From Lithacetigena sp037446255 [NCBI: Coprothermobacterota bacterium] (GTDB taxonomy: Bacteria > Coprothermobacterota > HKB111), in assembly GCA_037446255.1 (NCBI GenBank), contig JBBIIY010000001.1, positions 62,001 through 126,000 of the forward strand: a DNA stretch of 64,000 nt, given 5' to 3'. Within the stretch, counting starts at the first letter, position 1. Each line of letters opens with the position of its first letter. The translations under genes and the position numbers were made by a program. The notes beneath the pieces are model-generated. The model made no database searches. It had not been told where the DNA came from and saw only the letters and a list, made by a program, of their open reading frames with translations. Of this stretch, positions 8,752 to 17,610 are shown piece after piece.

Positions 8752-10191
8752 ATGAAAATATGGGCTTTGAATCATAAAACACCTGGTGGGAACATGGTCA
8801 TCCCTAACGACCAATTACATTTAAGAAAAAGATTATTGACCATAGCCCTACCGGTAATAGCTGAAAACTTATTACAGGTTGTTTTTCACTTTGCCGATAT
8901 GATTTTTGTAGGAAAATTAGGTGCCATTGCCCTGGCTGGAATAGGGGTAGCCCATCAATTTATTATGCTGGTAATAGCTGTTCTCATCTCTTTTAATATA
9001 GGTATAGTAGTCTTGACTTCCCAGAATATTGGCGCTAAAAAAATTGAAGCTGCTCAAAAAGTTGTGTTTCAAGCTCTTTATTTAGGGTTAGCGGTTTCCC
9101 TGGTTCTCTCTACCGTTGCTATACTATTCTCCTATGATCTTCCTCGTATTTTTGGAGTGTCTGAACAATTAAGAAAATTTAGTGGAGATTACCTTTATTA
9201 TTTATTTACTCCTTCTATCGTTTTTATATGGATGTTTGGTTTAACTGCTGCTTTTCGTGGGTCTGGAGATACCAGGACTCCGCTGTATGTAGCAATTCTT
9301 GCCAATGGCTTAAATATTTTTCTTGATTATGTGCTTATCTTTGGTGTTTGGGGATTTCCCAGGTTGGGGGTCAGTGGAGCAGCTATTGCTACTTCTATCT
9401 CACGGGGTGTAGGCTGTCTGTTACTATTTATTATTATATTTAACCGGAAAAGACCTTTTCATCTTCCTTTTAAGTTACCAGGAATAGATTTTTCAATTAT
9501 TAAAAGGATATTGACCATCGGAATTCCCACTGTTATAGAAAGACTAGCATTTTCCTTTGGAGGATTCATATATGCGCGGATAGTACTTTCAATTAGCGAA
9601 AAAGCCTTCGCAGCTCATAGAATTGCTTTAAATGTAGAATCTCTATCTTTTAACCCGGGAATGGGTTTTGCTGTGGCTACCACAGCTTTAGTAGGAATGA
9701 TTGTGGGAGCGGGAGATTCCCTCAAAGCCAAAAGGGCAGCTATAGAATCTTTGAAAATAGCTACGACTATCATGGGCATCCTTGGTATATTCTTCTTTTT
9801 CTTCCCTGACTTGTTAGTAAAACTTTTTACTTCAGATGAGGAAGTTATTAACCAGTCAAGAGATGTAATAAAAATTATCGCTTTAGTTCAACCTTTCTTA
9901 GCTACAGTATTTGTTTTAGAAGGAGCTTTAAGGGGTGGGGGCGATACCAGGACTCCTATGTATATTACAGCTTCAGGTATGTGGCTGGTAAGACTACCCC
10001 TGGCTTATTTGTTGGTGGTTCGGGGAGAAATGGGTCTTATTGGAGCCTGGTTAGCCATGAGTGCTGACATTTTTTATAAAGGTGTTATGGTATTTACTAT
10101 GTTTATCAGGAAAAAAGCATTCAAATCTCATGTGGAAAAAATAAAGCAAGAAGAAGCAATTCTGGAAGATACCACAGAAATAGGGGAATAA
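8752..10191 (+). CDS. MATE family efflux transporter
   Basis: Inner-membrane exporter of 479 residues with twelve hydrophobic segments in two homologous halves; each half carries the family block ending in RG(S/G)GDTRTPLY or RGGGDTRTPMY. MATE proteins exchange sodium or protons for cationic drugs and metabolites; the substrate here is unknown. The start at 8752 has a GAGG 12 bases upstream. An ATG at 8794 with a GGTGGG site is a plausible alternative and would remove an atypical 14-residue extension. A second MATE gene, at 52031-53392, is similar in plan, but that one is paired with a MarR regulator and this one is not. Confidence 0.92.
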   Translation: MKIWALNHKTPGGNMVIPNDQLHLRKRLLTIALPVIAENLLQVVFHFADMIFVGKLGAIALAGIGVAHQFIMLVIAVLISFNIGIVVLTSQNIGAKKIEAAQKVVFQALYLGLAVSLVLSTVAILFSYDLPRIFGVSEQLRKFSGDYLYYLFTPSIVFIWMFGLTAAFRGSGDTRTPLYVAILANGLNIFLDYVLIFGVWGFPRLGVSGAAIATSISRGVGCLLLFIIIFNRKRPFHLPFKLPGIDFSIIKRILTIGIPTVIERLAFSFGGFIYARIVLSISEKAFAAHRIALNVESLSFNPGMGFAVATTALVGMIVGAGDSLKAKRAAIESLKIATTIMGILGIFFFFFPDLLVKLFTSDEEVINQSRDVIKIIALVQPFLATVFVLEGALRGGGDTRTPMYITASGMWLVRLPLAYLLVVRGEMGLIGAWLAMSADIFYKGVMVFTMFIRKKAFKSHVEKIKQEEAILEDTTEIGE

Positions 10192-10303
10192 TTTCTCTAG
10201 GTAATGTTTTCATTTTATTATTAGGCTGTTTTTATCGCAAGGAACTCTTAAAGATTGTAATGCGTCAAATTATTAGTATTATAATTAAAAGGAGGTTTTA
10301 GCA

Positions 10304-11101
10304 ATGAAAATAACCAAGATAAATATATTCCTAGGGCTCCTGTTAGTTGGTTTTATCATATTATCGGGATATTATGTTTTACCTCATCTAAGGAGTGAAA
10401 AAATAGCACCGAATATTGTCGTATTTCAACGTCCAGATTATAACAATTTGCCCTGGGAGGTCAAAAACTGGATAGAGGACTCTAAAGAATTATTCTTATC
10501 TCAAAAAAGGGTTTTTGGGAGCAAAACATATATACTGGTTACCTGGGGCCTGAAACCCACAGCCGGGTATTCAGTAAAGATTGATGAAGTATTTAATGAA
10601 AATGGCAAATTGGTGGTAAGTGTTCTCCTGAAAGATCCACCTGCTGATAGTATGGTAGCCCAGGTTCTCACTTTTCCTTACGATTTAATAGTTATCAACT
10701 ATGAAGTTGGGGATGTAGAGTTTCGTGGGAAGGGAGCAGAAGAGTATCTTCCAACCTTGGTAGGTGTTCCTTACTTGAAACCCTTCTACGCTCAATCAGA
10801 AAATATAAAGCTTTTTGAACTGAGTTATTCAGGCTCTAAAAAAAGAAACATCTATATGGAAGGAATTGCCCGAGTATTTGAGGCAACTTATCTGTACAGG
10901 ATAGTAGATTTTAATGGTACTGAAGTAGTATCAGGCTTTTCCATGGCTAAAGCTGGAGGCCCCGATTGGGGGTATTTTGACTTATTCCTTACTCTTTCGG
11001 AAACGGCTTCTCCAGGTGAATATTTACTGGAAATATACACCGCCAGCCCTAAAGATGGTTCTAAACAAGATACAGTTAGGGTTATTTTTAATATTGAATA
11101 A
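10304..11101 (+). CDS. Envelope protein with PrcB-like and Gmad2 domains
   Basis: The 265-residue protein has an N-terminal membrane segment (residues 7-30) without a lipobox Cys. A PrcB-like C-terminal type domain follows (about 75-135, with GLKPTAGYSVKIDEVF and the strand pattern of that family), then a Gmad2 immunoglobulin-like domain (about 170-262, with VSGFSMAKAGGPDWGYFDLFLTL-type signature residues GGPDWG). Gmad2 is known from spore-germination and other exported Gram-positive proteins and is thought to mediate extracellular contacts. A clear AGGAGG site precedes the ATG. It stands six bases before mnmA and may be co-transcribed with it. The exact role is unknown. Confidence 0.75.
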   Translation: MKITKINIFLGLLLVGFIILSGYYVLPHLRSEKIAPNIVVFQRPDYNNLPWEVKNWIEDSKELFLSQKRVFGSKTYILVTWGLKPTAGYSVKIDEVFNENGKLVVSVLLKDPPADSMVAQVLTFPYDLIVINYEVGDVEFRGKGAEEYLPTLVGVPYLKPFYAQSENIKLFELSYSGSKKRNIYMEGIARVFEATYLYRIVDFNGTEVVSGFSMAKAGGPDWGYFDLFLTLSETASPGEYLLEIYTASPKDGSKQDTVRVIFNIE

Positions 11102-11106
11102 ATAAT

Positions 11107-12156
11107 ATGACCAAGGTAGCTCTGCTTTTATCTGGAGGATTAGACTCTTCTTTTGCTCTCTACCTGCTGAGAGAAAAAGGTTTTGAGGTCAAAGGTTTTT
11201 CGCTATTATTTCATCCCCAGTCAAGGTGCTGTTCCATTGATGGTTTAAAAAGGGCTGAATGGCTTTGTAAAACCCTCGGAGTTGATTACGAATTACTGGA
11301 TATGTCTGAGGAGTTTGAGAAGTCAGTGATTAACCCTTTTGTTGAAGGTTATCTCGCTGGAGCTACTCCCAATCCCTGCCTTGCGTGCAATCGCCATATC
11401 AAATTCGGGTCATTTTTAGATTTAATGTTGAAATATGGTTTTGATTGCATTGCATCAGGTCACTATGCCATAATTGAAGAAAATACAAAAAATCAGGAGT
11501 TCTTTTTAAAAAAAGGGATAGATACAACTAAAGACCAATCATATATGCTTTTTTATTTAAGAAAACAATATCTGGAAAAATTACTGTTCCCCCTGGGTTC
11601 AATGTTCAAGGAAGAAGTTATCAAAATTTCAAAGCAAATAGGTATCTGGGCTGGTGAAGTAAAGGAAAGCCAGGATATCTGTTTCATTAAAGGAAACCTC
11701 GGTTCCTTTTTCCAGGAGAAGGGTGTAATACCAGATAAAGGGCTGATTATTAATGATAAAGGCCAATCACTTGGATACCACAAAGGTTTGTTTCTTTATA
11801 CTATTGGTCAGCGTGAAGGGTTAGGGATATCTTATCGTGAACCATTATATGTAATTGATAAAGACCTGGAAAAGAACTGCTTGATAGTTGGAAGAAGAGA
11901 CGATGCCTTGAAGAAAAATCTTTTAGTTTCAGATTTAAATTTTCTTATTGATGACTATAAAAATACAGAAATGATAGTTAAGGCACGTATTCGTTATGGC
12001 ATGAAAGAAAAGGAAGCAACGATAAAACCTATATCCAACGATAAAATAGAATTAGTTTTTTCTGAACCACAATTTGCTCCCACTAAAGGACAAGGGGCAG
12101 TATTTTATAAGGATGATATAGTAATCGGTGGGGGAATAATTCAAGAAACTTTATAA
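11107..12156 (+). CDS. mnmA: tRNA-specific 2-thiouridylase MnmA
   Basis: ATP pyrophosphatase that puts sulfur on uridine 34 of tRNAs for Lys, Glu and Gln. The PP-loop is SGGLDSS at residues 9-15 (SGGVDSS is more common). Cys94 in NPCLACNRHIKF corresponds to the catalytic nucleophile, and Cys192 in ESQDICFI to the persulfide-forming cysteine. GHYA and YTIGQREGLG complete the family signature, and a C-terminal beta-barrel follows. The extra Cys91 and the Leu in the PP-loop are slight departures from typical MnmA. No sulfur carrier gene lies nearby. Confidence 0.9.
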   Translation: MTKVALLLSGGLDSSFALYLLREKGFEVKGFSLLFHPQSRCCSIDGLKRAEWLCKTLGVDYELLDMSEEFEKSVINPFVEGYLAGATPNPCLACNRHIKFGSFLDLMLKYGFDCIASGHYAIIEENTKNQEFFLKKGIDTTKDQSYMLFYLRKQYLEKLLFPLGSMFKEEVIKISKQIGIWAGEVKESQDICFIKGNLGSFFQEKGVIPDKGLIINDKGQSLGYHKGLFLYTIGQREGLGISYREPLYVIDKDLEKNCLIVGRRDDALKKNLLVSDLNFLIDDYKNTEMIVKARIRYGMKEKEATIKPISNDKIELVFSEPQFAPTKGQGAVFYKDDIVIGGGIIQETL

Positions 12157-12224
12157 ATAATTGTTGAAAGTTTCAAATATTTTTATCACCATTTGGTTTG
12201 TAATTAATATAAAATAGTATTCAT

Positions 12225-13232
12225 ATGAATCCATACGATGATTATGACCAGTCATATAGAGAAAATTTTAATTCTTATCCTTTTTATGGAACTGACCGCT
12301 TTCAAGCTTACCGAATATTAGAGAGAGAACTCAAGCATTATGAAGGCGTAAGCTTGGAAACTGCTTTAGAAGGAAAATTCATAGAAAATCAAGGGGGAGT
12401 TTGTTTTAAGGTAGGAAAGTCTGAGCCTATCAAATTACCTGAATTTAATCAAAGTAGAGTAAAGTTAGACATTGCTTCTAATCTGACGCTATTATATGGC
12501 GTGGGCGTAAACGAAGAAATCAAACTCAGAACAGAAGGTTTTGAGAATCTTTATGACTTATGTGACCACCCGAGATGGTCCGAAGAAGCCCAACAAATGT
12601 TGAAATTAATTGAGCAAGCAGACTTAAACAACCTCTTTCATTCTATAAACAGGTGGTACTCGCAGAATCACCCCTTGAATCTTACCCTGGGTAAATTATT
12701 AAAGCCCGAAGAATTTATCTATTTTGATATAGAAACCCTGGGATTGTCTTATAAACCGGTGATTGTAATAGGACTTGCTGAATATAATAACTTTCAATTA
12801 AATACCTACCAGTATGTAGTAACCAATATCAATGAAGAATCTTCAGTTCTTCATTGTTTCCAGGAACATCTGAAAGGAAAAAGAGCCATGGTTACTTATA
12901 ATGGTAAAAATTTTGATGTTCCCTATGTAAAAGAAAGATTTAATCATTATGGTATTGAATCATTTCAGGAAATACCCAATTTTGATTTACTTTTTTTCAC
13001 CCGAAAAGCCTGGAGAAATGCCATGCCCAACTGTAAGCTAGGTACTGTTGAAAAATATCAACTGGATATTGATAGAAAAGAAGATATCCCTGGAGCCCTG
13101 GTACCTGATTTTTATTATACCTATTACACAAGAGGAAACCCTGGTCCTTTAAAGACTATTGTTGAACATAATCGGCAAGACATCATTTCTATGGTTTATA
13201 TTTTATATAAACTATGGCGTGAATGGTGCTGA
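12225..13232 (+). CDS. YprB-like RNase H-fold exonuclease
   Basis: Predicted 3'-5' exonuclease of the YprB/RNase_H_2 family (335 residues). The DEDD-type active site is visible: FDIETLG in motif I near residue 168, TYNGKNFDVPYVKERF in motif II, and HNRQDIISMVYI at the C-terminus for motif III. Residues 1-150 form a separate N-terminal region with no recognised domain, as in B. subtilis YprB. In Bacillus and relatives the partner gene is usually the helicase YprA, which is absent here. Start at the ATG 12225; no good Shine-Dalgarno, with a TAAAAT 9 bases upstream, so translation may be leaderless. Confidence 0.85.
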   Translation: MNPYDDYDQSYRENFNSYPFYGTDRFQAYRILERELKHYEGVSLETALEGKFIENQGGVCFKVGKSEPIKLPEFNQSRVKLDIASNLTLLYGVGVNEEIKLRTEGFENLYDLCDHPRWSEEAQQMLKLIEQADLNNLFHSINRWYSQNHPLNLTLGKLLKPEEFIYFDIETLGLSYKPVIVIGLAEYNNFQLNTYQYVVTNINEESSVLHCFQEHLKGKRAMVTYNGKNFDVPYVKERFNHYGIESFQEIPNFDLLFFTRKAWRNAMPNCKLGTVEKYQLDIDRKEDIPGALVPDFYYTYYTRGNPGPLKTIVEHNRQDIISMVYILYKLWREWC

Positions 13233-13260
13233 TAAAAAAAGCAAAACGGAAAACGAAAAC

Positions 13261-13344
13261 GGGGTCAGCCCTTGACAAGGGACATAGTTAAAGATACCCT
13301 TTCGGCAATTAAGTGTAATTTGTCTATAGTCAAGGGCTGACCCC
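13261..13344. repeat. Palindromic repeat unit, possible MITE or REP-like element
   Basis: Two perfect 16-base inverted arms, 13261-13276 and 13329-13344 (first arm GGGGTCAGCCCTTGAC), enclose 52 bases. It lies between the stop of the YprB-like gene and hutU. The GGGGTCAG..CTTGAC motif recalls termini of small dispersed palindromes associated with Y1-type transposases in other bacteria, from memory. No second copy was noticed in this window, so mobility is unproven. The stem could also act as a terminator of the upstream gene, but there is no T-tract. Confidence 0.75.
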
Positions 13345-13413
13345 AAATAAGTTTGAGATAATGTTATACTATAATTTATAGATAAAATAATTATTGCCTG
13401 GAGGTGTAATAAA

Positions 13414-15111
13414 TTGGCAAAAGGAATTGCAGAGGAAAGATTAGCCTTCACGCCAGGTAAAACCAGGGTGCCTGCTGGCATAAAAATCAGTGCTAAGGGT
13501 TGGCCTCAGGAAGCTGCCTTGAGAATGTTTTTGAATGTTCTTGACCCTGAGGTAGCAGAAAAACCTGAAGACCTGGTAGTATATGGAGGAAGAGGAAAAG
13601 CCGCAAGGAATCTTGAAGCCTACCAGAAAATAATAAAATCCCTGTTAGAATTAGAATCAGAAGAAACTCTACTTATTCAATCAGGGAAACCAGTGGGTAT
13701 TTTTAAGACTCATTCATTTGCTCCACGAGTGCTGATAGCTAACTCCTTACTGGTACCCGCCTGGGCTACTCTTGATAAATTCTGGGAGTTAGAAGCTAAA
13801 GGTTTAACTATGTATGGCCAGATGACCGCTGGGTCCTGGATATATATTGGTACTCAGGGAATATTGCAGGGTACTTATGAAACTTTCTCTCAAGCAGCCC
13901 GTACCCACTATAACGGTTCTCTCAAAGGTAAATGGGTGTTAACTGCTGGATTGGGAGGTATGGGTGGAGCTCAGCCATTGGCAGTAACCATGAATGAGGG
14001 TGTGGTTTTAGTGGTAGAGGTTGATGAAGCTCGGGTAAAAAGAAGGCTGGATACCGGTTATGTAGAGATGATCACTCATAGTCTTGATGAAGCCCTTATT
14101 CTGGTGGATGAAGCTGTAAAGAAAAATATACCCCGTTCAATTGCTTTGATAGCCAATTCGTCAGATACCCACCCTGAACTGGTAAAAAGGAAAATATTTC
14201 CCGATTTAGTAACTGATCAGACTTCAGCCCACGACCCCCTGAATGGCTATATTCCATCTGGATTATCTCTGGAGGAATCTTCTAATCTAAGGCTTAGAAA
14301 TCCTAACGAATACCTGAAATTATCCTTTGATTCCATGGCTAAACAGGTAAGGGCCATGCTGGAGATGAAAAAAAATGGTTCTATTGTCTTTGATTATGGC
14401 AATAACTTGAGAACACAGGCCTTTAAAGAAGGAGTTAAAGATGCTTATAGTTATCCAGGTTTTGTTCCTGCTTATATCAGGCCTTTGTTTTGTGAGGGAA
14501 AAGGACCATTCAGGTGGGTGGCTTTATCAGGTGACCCTAAAGATATTTATGAAACCGATAAAGCAATCTTAAAGCTTTTTCCTGATAATGAGAACCTTAA
14601 ACGCTGGATCAATATGGCTGAAAAGCAGGTGCATTTCCAGGGACTTCCTGCTCGTGTGTGCTGGTTAGGATATGGAGAAAGAGATAAGGCAGGAATGGAA
14701 TTCAATAATCTGGTTAAAAAAGGAGTGGTCAAAGCTCCAATTGTGATTGGCAGAGACCATCTCGACTCTGGTTCTGTGGCGAGCCCTTATAGAGAAACTG
14801 AAGGAATGAAAGATGGTTCAGATGCTATTGCTGATTGGCCAATATTGAATGCCTTACTCAACAGTTCTTCAGGGGCTCACTGGGTGTCAGTACACCATGG
14901 TGGGGGCGTAGGTATTGGCTATTCCCTACATGCTGGAGTGGTTGTAGTAGCTGAGGGAACGCTGGAAAGTGAAAAAAGGCTCCAATTAACCCTGACCAAT
15001 GACCCGGGTACTGGGGTAATGAGACATGTTGATGCTGGTTATGATGAAGCTATAAACATGGCAAAAAGATTTAATATTAAAATACCTTATTTAAAAAAGG
15101 AGGATTTATAA
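13414..15111 (+). CDS. hutU: Urocanate hydratase
   Basis: Second enzyme of histidine degradation, converting urocanate to imidazolone propionate with a tightly bound NAD. At 565 residues it is full length. The NAD-binding block [14 protein letters not shown] and the catalytic region [15 protein letters not shown], with Cys416, are intact, as is the [15 protein letters not shown] block. Translation begins at a TTG at 13414, seven bases after GGAGGTG. No other hut gene (hutH, hutI, hutF or hutG) is in the window, so the pathway must be completed elsewhere or the enzyme works alone. The downstream gene lemA follows after one base. Confidence 0.95.
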   Translation: MAKGIAEERLAFTPGKTRVPAGIKISAKGWPQEAALRMFLNVLDPEVAEKPEDLVVYGGRGKAARNLEAYQKIIKSLLELESEETLLIQSGKPVGIFKTHSFAPRVLIANSLLVPAWATLDKFWELEAKGLTMYGQMTAGSWIYIGTQGILQGTYETFSQAARTHYNGSLKGKWVLTAGLGGMGGAQPLAVTMNEGVVLVVEVDEARVKRRLDTGYVEMITHSLDEALILVDEAVKKNIPRSIALIANSSDTHPELVKRKIFPDLVTDQTSAHDPLNGYIPSGLSLEESSNLRLRNPNEYLKLSFDSMAKQVRAMLEMKKNGSIVFDYGNNLRTQAFKEGVKDAYSYPGFVPAYIRPLFCEGKGPFRWVALSGDPKDIYETDKAILKLFPDNENLKRWINMAEKQVHFQGLPARVCWLGYGERDKAGMEFNNLVKKGVVKAPIVIGRDHLDSGSVASPYRETEGMKDGSDAIADWPILNALLNSSSGAHWVSVHHGGGVGIGYSLHAGVVVVAEGTLESEKRLQLTLTNDPGTGVMRHVDAGYDEAINMAKRFNIKIPYLKKEDL

Positions 15112-15112
15112 A

Positions 15113-15652
15113 ATGTGGTTATTGTATGTTGCTTTTGGAGTAGCACTCTTGGGTGTTTACCTTTATAACCGTCTTATTGTTTTGAAAATGAGGGTGAATA
15201 ACAGCTGGAGGCAGATAGATGTTCAGTTAAAACGGAGAGTAGACCTTATTCCTAACCTGATAGAAACAGTGAAGGGATATGCTTCACACGAAAGGGAGCT
15301 TTTTGCCAAGGTAACCGAACTAAGATCTATAATAGCAGGTGGTGGTTCGGTTAAGGAAATCAGTGAAGCCAACAATATGCTAACCGGGGCTCTAAAATCC
15401 CTGTTTGCTGTAGCTGAAGCTTATCCTGATTTGAAAGCCAACCAGAATTTCCTTATGCTTCAGGAGGAATTATCAGGAACAGAGAATAAAATTGCTTTCG
15501 CCAGACAGTTTTATAATGACACAGTGATGAATTTAAATACTGCGATTCATGTATTTCCTACAAATATTGTAGCTACAATTATAAACTTAAAAGATGCTGA
15601 TTATTTTACAATACCTGAAGAAGAAAGAGAGGTACCTAGAGTTAGCTTCTAA
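15113..15652 (+). CDS. lemA: LemA family protein
   Basis: Membrane-anchored helical protein of 179 residues: one N-terminal membrane segment (3-22), then the family pattern VNNSWRQIDVQLKRRVDLIPNL with a four-helix-like cytoplasmic or periplasmic domain and a C-terminal FPTNIVA motif. LemA proteins are conserved but their molecular job is not settled. Immediate linkage to htpX, as here (stop and start overlap by one base), is common in bacteria and suggests a role in membrane-protein quality control or peptide presentation. A good AGGAGG site precedes the ATG. Confidence 0.93.
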   Translation: MWLLYVAFGVALLGVYLYNRLIVLKMRVNNSWRQIDVQLKRRVDLIPNLIETVKGYASHERELFAKVTELRSIIAGGGSVKEISEANNMLTGALKSLFAVAEAYPDLKANQNFLMLQEELSGTENKIAFARQFYNDTVMNLNTAIHVFPTNIVATIINLKDADYFTIPEEEREVPRVSF

Positions 15653-16539
15653 TGAGCCTGACCGGTCAGATTAAGCAAAACATCAGCATCAGCCTTATAT
15701 TAATCATATTGATGTCAGGCATCATTGTAGGTATTGGGTATATATTTGATGTTCACTATGCTTATCATGGTTTTCTAACCGGAATGGCAATTATTTTTGC
15801 CACTTTTACCAGCATTGGTAGTTACTGGTATTCGGATAGATTAATTCTGTCTCTTACAGAAGCCAGAGAAGCATCCTTTTCTGAATATACTTACCTTCAT
15901 AATATAACCGAGGGACTATCAATTGCTGCTGGAATACCCAAACCTAAACTATTTATTATAGATGACCCGGCTGCTAATGCTTTTGCTACCGGGAGAAATC
16001 CAGCTAACGGGATAATAGTAGTTTCTACTGGTTTGCTAAATTTATTGAATCGTCAGGAAATTGAGGGTGTTATTGCTCATGAAATTGGCCACATTAAAAA
16101 TTACGATGTTTTACTCGGCACTATTGCAGCAGTGTTGGTGGGCTCCGTAGTTATTTTAAGAGATGTGATACTTCGTTTTGGATTTAGAAGAGGAGCAAGG
16201 AGGGGAAGAGGTGGTAATCCTATGCTGCTTATTATAGGTGTTTTGCTTTTGATTTTAGCACCATTTTTTATGACACTTATCAAGTTTGCAATTTCCAGAC
16301 AAAGGGAATTCCTGGCTGATACCACTAGCGCTTTTCTTACCAGGTACCCTGATGGACTGATATCAGCCCTGGAAAAACTTGAAATTAATAAGAAAATACC
16401 ACTCTTTTCCTCAGAGGCTATGGCGCATCTTTATATTATTAACCCCTTTTCTCAATCTTTTAATCAGATTTATCTTCTTAGTACTCATCCTCCTATAGAA
16501 GCAAGAATTTTAAGGTTAAAAAGTATCAGAGGTTTGTAA
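15652..16539 (+). CDS. htpX: HtpX-like M48 membrane zinc protease
   Basis: Membrane metalloprotease of 295 residues. The zinc site is AHEIGH (HEIGH at residues 143-147) with the third ligand Glu219 in QREFLADTTSA. Four hydrophobic segments are seen, two near the N-terminus and two flanking the catalytic region, as in E. coli HtpX, which degrades damaged membrane proteins. It is translationally linked to lemA and followed without gap by ychF. The Arg/Gly-rich loop RRGARRGRGGNP at about 181-192 is an unusually basic cytosolic loop. Confidence 0.94.
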   Translation: MSLTGQIKQNISISLILIILMSGIIVGIGYIFDVHYAYHGFLTGMAIIFATFTSIGSYWYSDRLILSLTEAREASFSEYTYLHNITEGLSIAAGIPKPKLFIIDDPAANAFATGRNPANGIIVVSTGLLNLLNRQEIEGVIAHEIGHIKNYDVLLGTIAAVLVGSVVILRDVILRFGFRRGARRGRGGNPMLLIIGVLLLILAPFFMTLIKFAISRQREFLADTTSAFLTRYPDGLISALEKLEINKKIPLFSSEAMAHLYIINPFSQSFNQIYLLSTHPPIEARILRLKSIRGL

Positions 16540-17610
16540 ATGCAGGCTGGTATTGTTGGATTACCTAATGCGGGGAAAACTACCCTTTTTAATGCCTTAA
16601 CTTCTCAACAGGCAGAAGTAGCTTCCTATCCTTTTACCACGATTGAACCTAATGTGGCTGAAGTAAGTATTCCCGATGAAAGGTTATTAACCCTAACCAA
16701 CCTTCTACACCCTCAGGAAATAAGACCTGCCCGCTTGAGGTTTCTGGATATCGCTGGATTGGTTAAAGGCGCACATAGGGGGGAAGGTTTAGGAAATGAG
16801 TTTTTAAATCATATTAGAGCAGTTGATGTAGTCGTTAATGTTTTAAGGTGTTTTCCAATTATCAATGTGTCTCATGTGGAAGGTTCCATAAACCCCGTTA
16901 GAGACTTAGAAATTGTCAAATTGGAATTAACTTTGAGTGACTTAGCTTTATTGGAAAGAGCTATACTTAAACTTAAAAAGATTTCTAAGATAGCTCGTAA
17001 AGAAGACCTGGAAGAGCTTAATTTCCTGGAGACCATTTATTTACAAATTAACGAAGGAAAGAAGGTAGAGGAAAGCGATTTACCCAGGCTCAGGAAATAT
17101 AACTTATTAAGCATTAAACCATCTTTGTTGGTGATAAATGTTTCTGAAGATGAGATCGGGAATCCCTCTAAAGAGCTTGTAGAAGTAAAAAGCTACCTGG
17201 AGAATCAAGGTGTTGATTTTTTAATATCTCCAGCTCTTCTTGAACAGGAATTATCAGATTTATCTCCTGAAGACAGGTTAGAATATCTTGAGGGAATTGG
17301 AGTACAGGGAACCTCGCTTAATCAGTTGATTTTTAAAACTAATAAACTTCTTCAGAGAATATTTTTTTATACTACAGCCTCTAGAATTCTACAAGCCTGG
17401 CCGGTTAAAAAAAGAACAGTTATTAAGGAAGCTGCCAGGATGATACACACTGATATAGGAGAAGGATTCATTAAAGCAGAAGTAATTCCTTTTAAGGATT
17501 TACTTCGTGTGGGTTCTTTAAATAAAGCCCGGGAAAACGGTTTAGTAAAAATAGAAGGTAAAGATACAATTGTTGAGGACGGAGATGTCATCTACTTCCA
17601 TTTCAGGTAG
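16540..17610 (+). CDS. ychF: Ribosome-binding ATPase YchF (Obg family)
   Basis: Obg-type P-loop protein of 356 residues; YchF homologues prefer ATP to GTP and bind the ribosome. The P-loop is GLPNAGKTTLFNAL near residue 7, the G3 region DIAGLVKGAHRGEGLGNEFL is intact, and a C-terminal TGS domain ends in DGDVIYFHFR. The G4 position is degenerate (INVSEDE), consistent with the loss of guanine specificity in this family. It starts immediately after the htpX stop. The 3' end overlaps the following GNAT gene. Confidence 0.95.
   Translation: MQAGIVGLPNAGKTTLFNALTSQQAEVASYPFTTIEPNVAEVSIPDERLLTLTNLLHPQEIRPARLRFLDIAGLVKGAHRGEGLGNEFLNHIRAVDVVVNVLRCFPIINVSHVEGSINPVRDLEIVKLELTLSDLALLERAILKLKKISKIARKEDLEELNFLETIYLQINEGKKVEESDLPRLRKYNLLSIKPSLLVINVSEDEIGNPSKELVEVKSYLENQGVDFLISPALLEQELSDLSPEDRLEYLEGIGVQGTSLNQLIFKTNKLLQRIFFYTTASRILQAWPVKKRTVIKEAARMIHTDIGEGFIKAEVIPFKDLLRVGSLNKARENGLVKIEGKDTIVEDGDVIYFHFR

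Noticed and set aside
13212-13481. Minus-strand open frame over the repeat and the 5' end of hutU
   Set aside because: It is built from the palindromic repeat and the antisense of hutU; no ribosome-binding site or motif.
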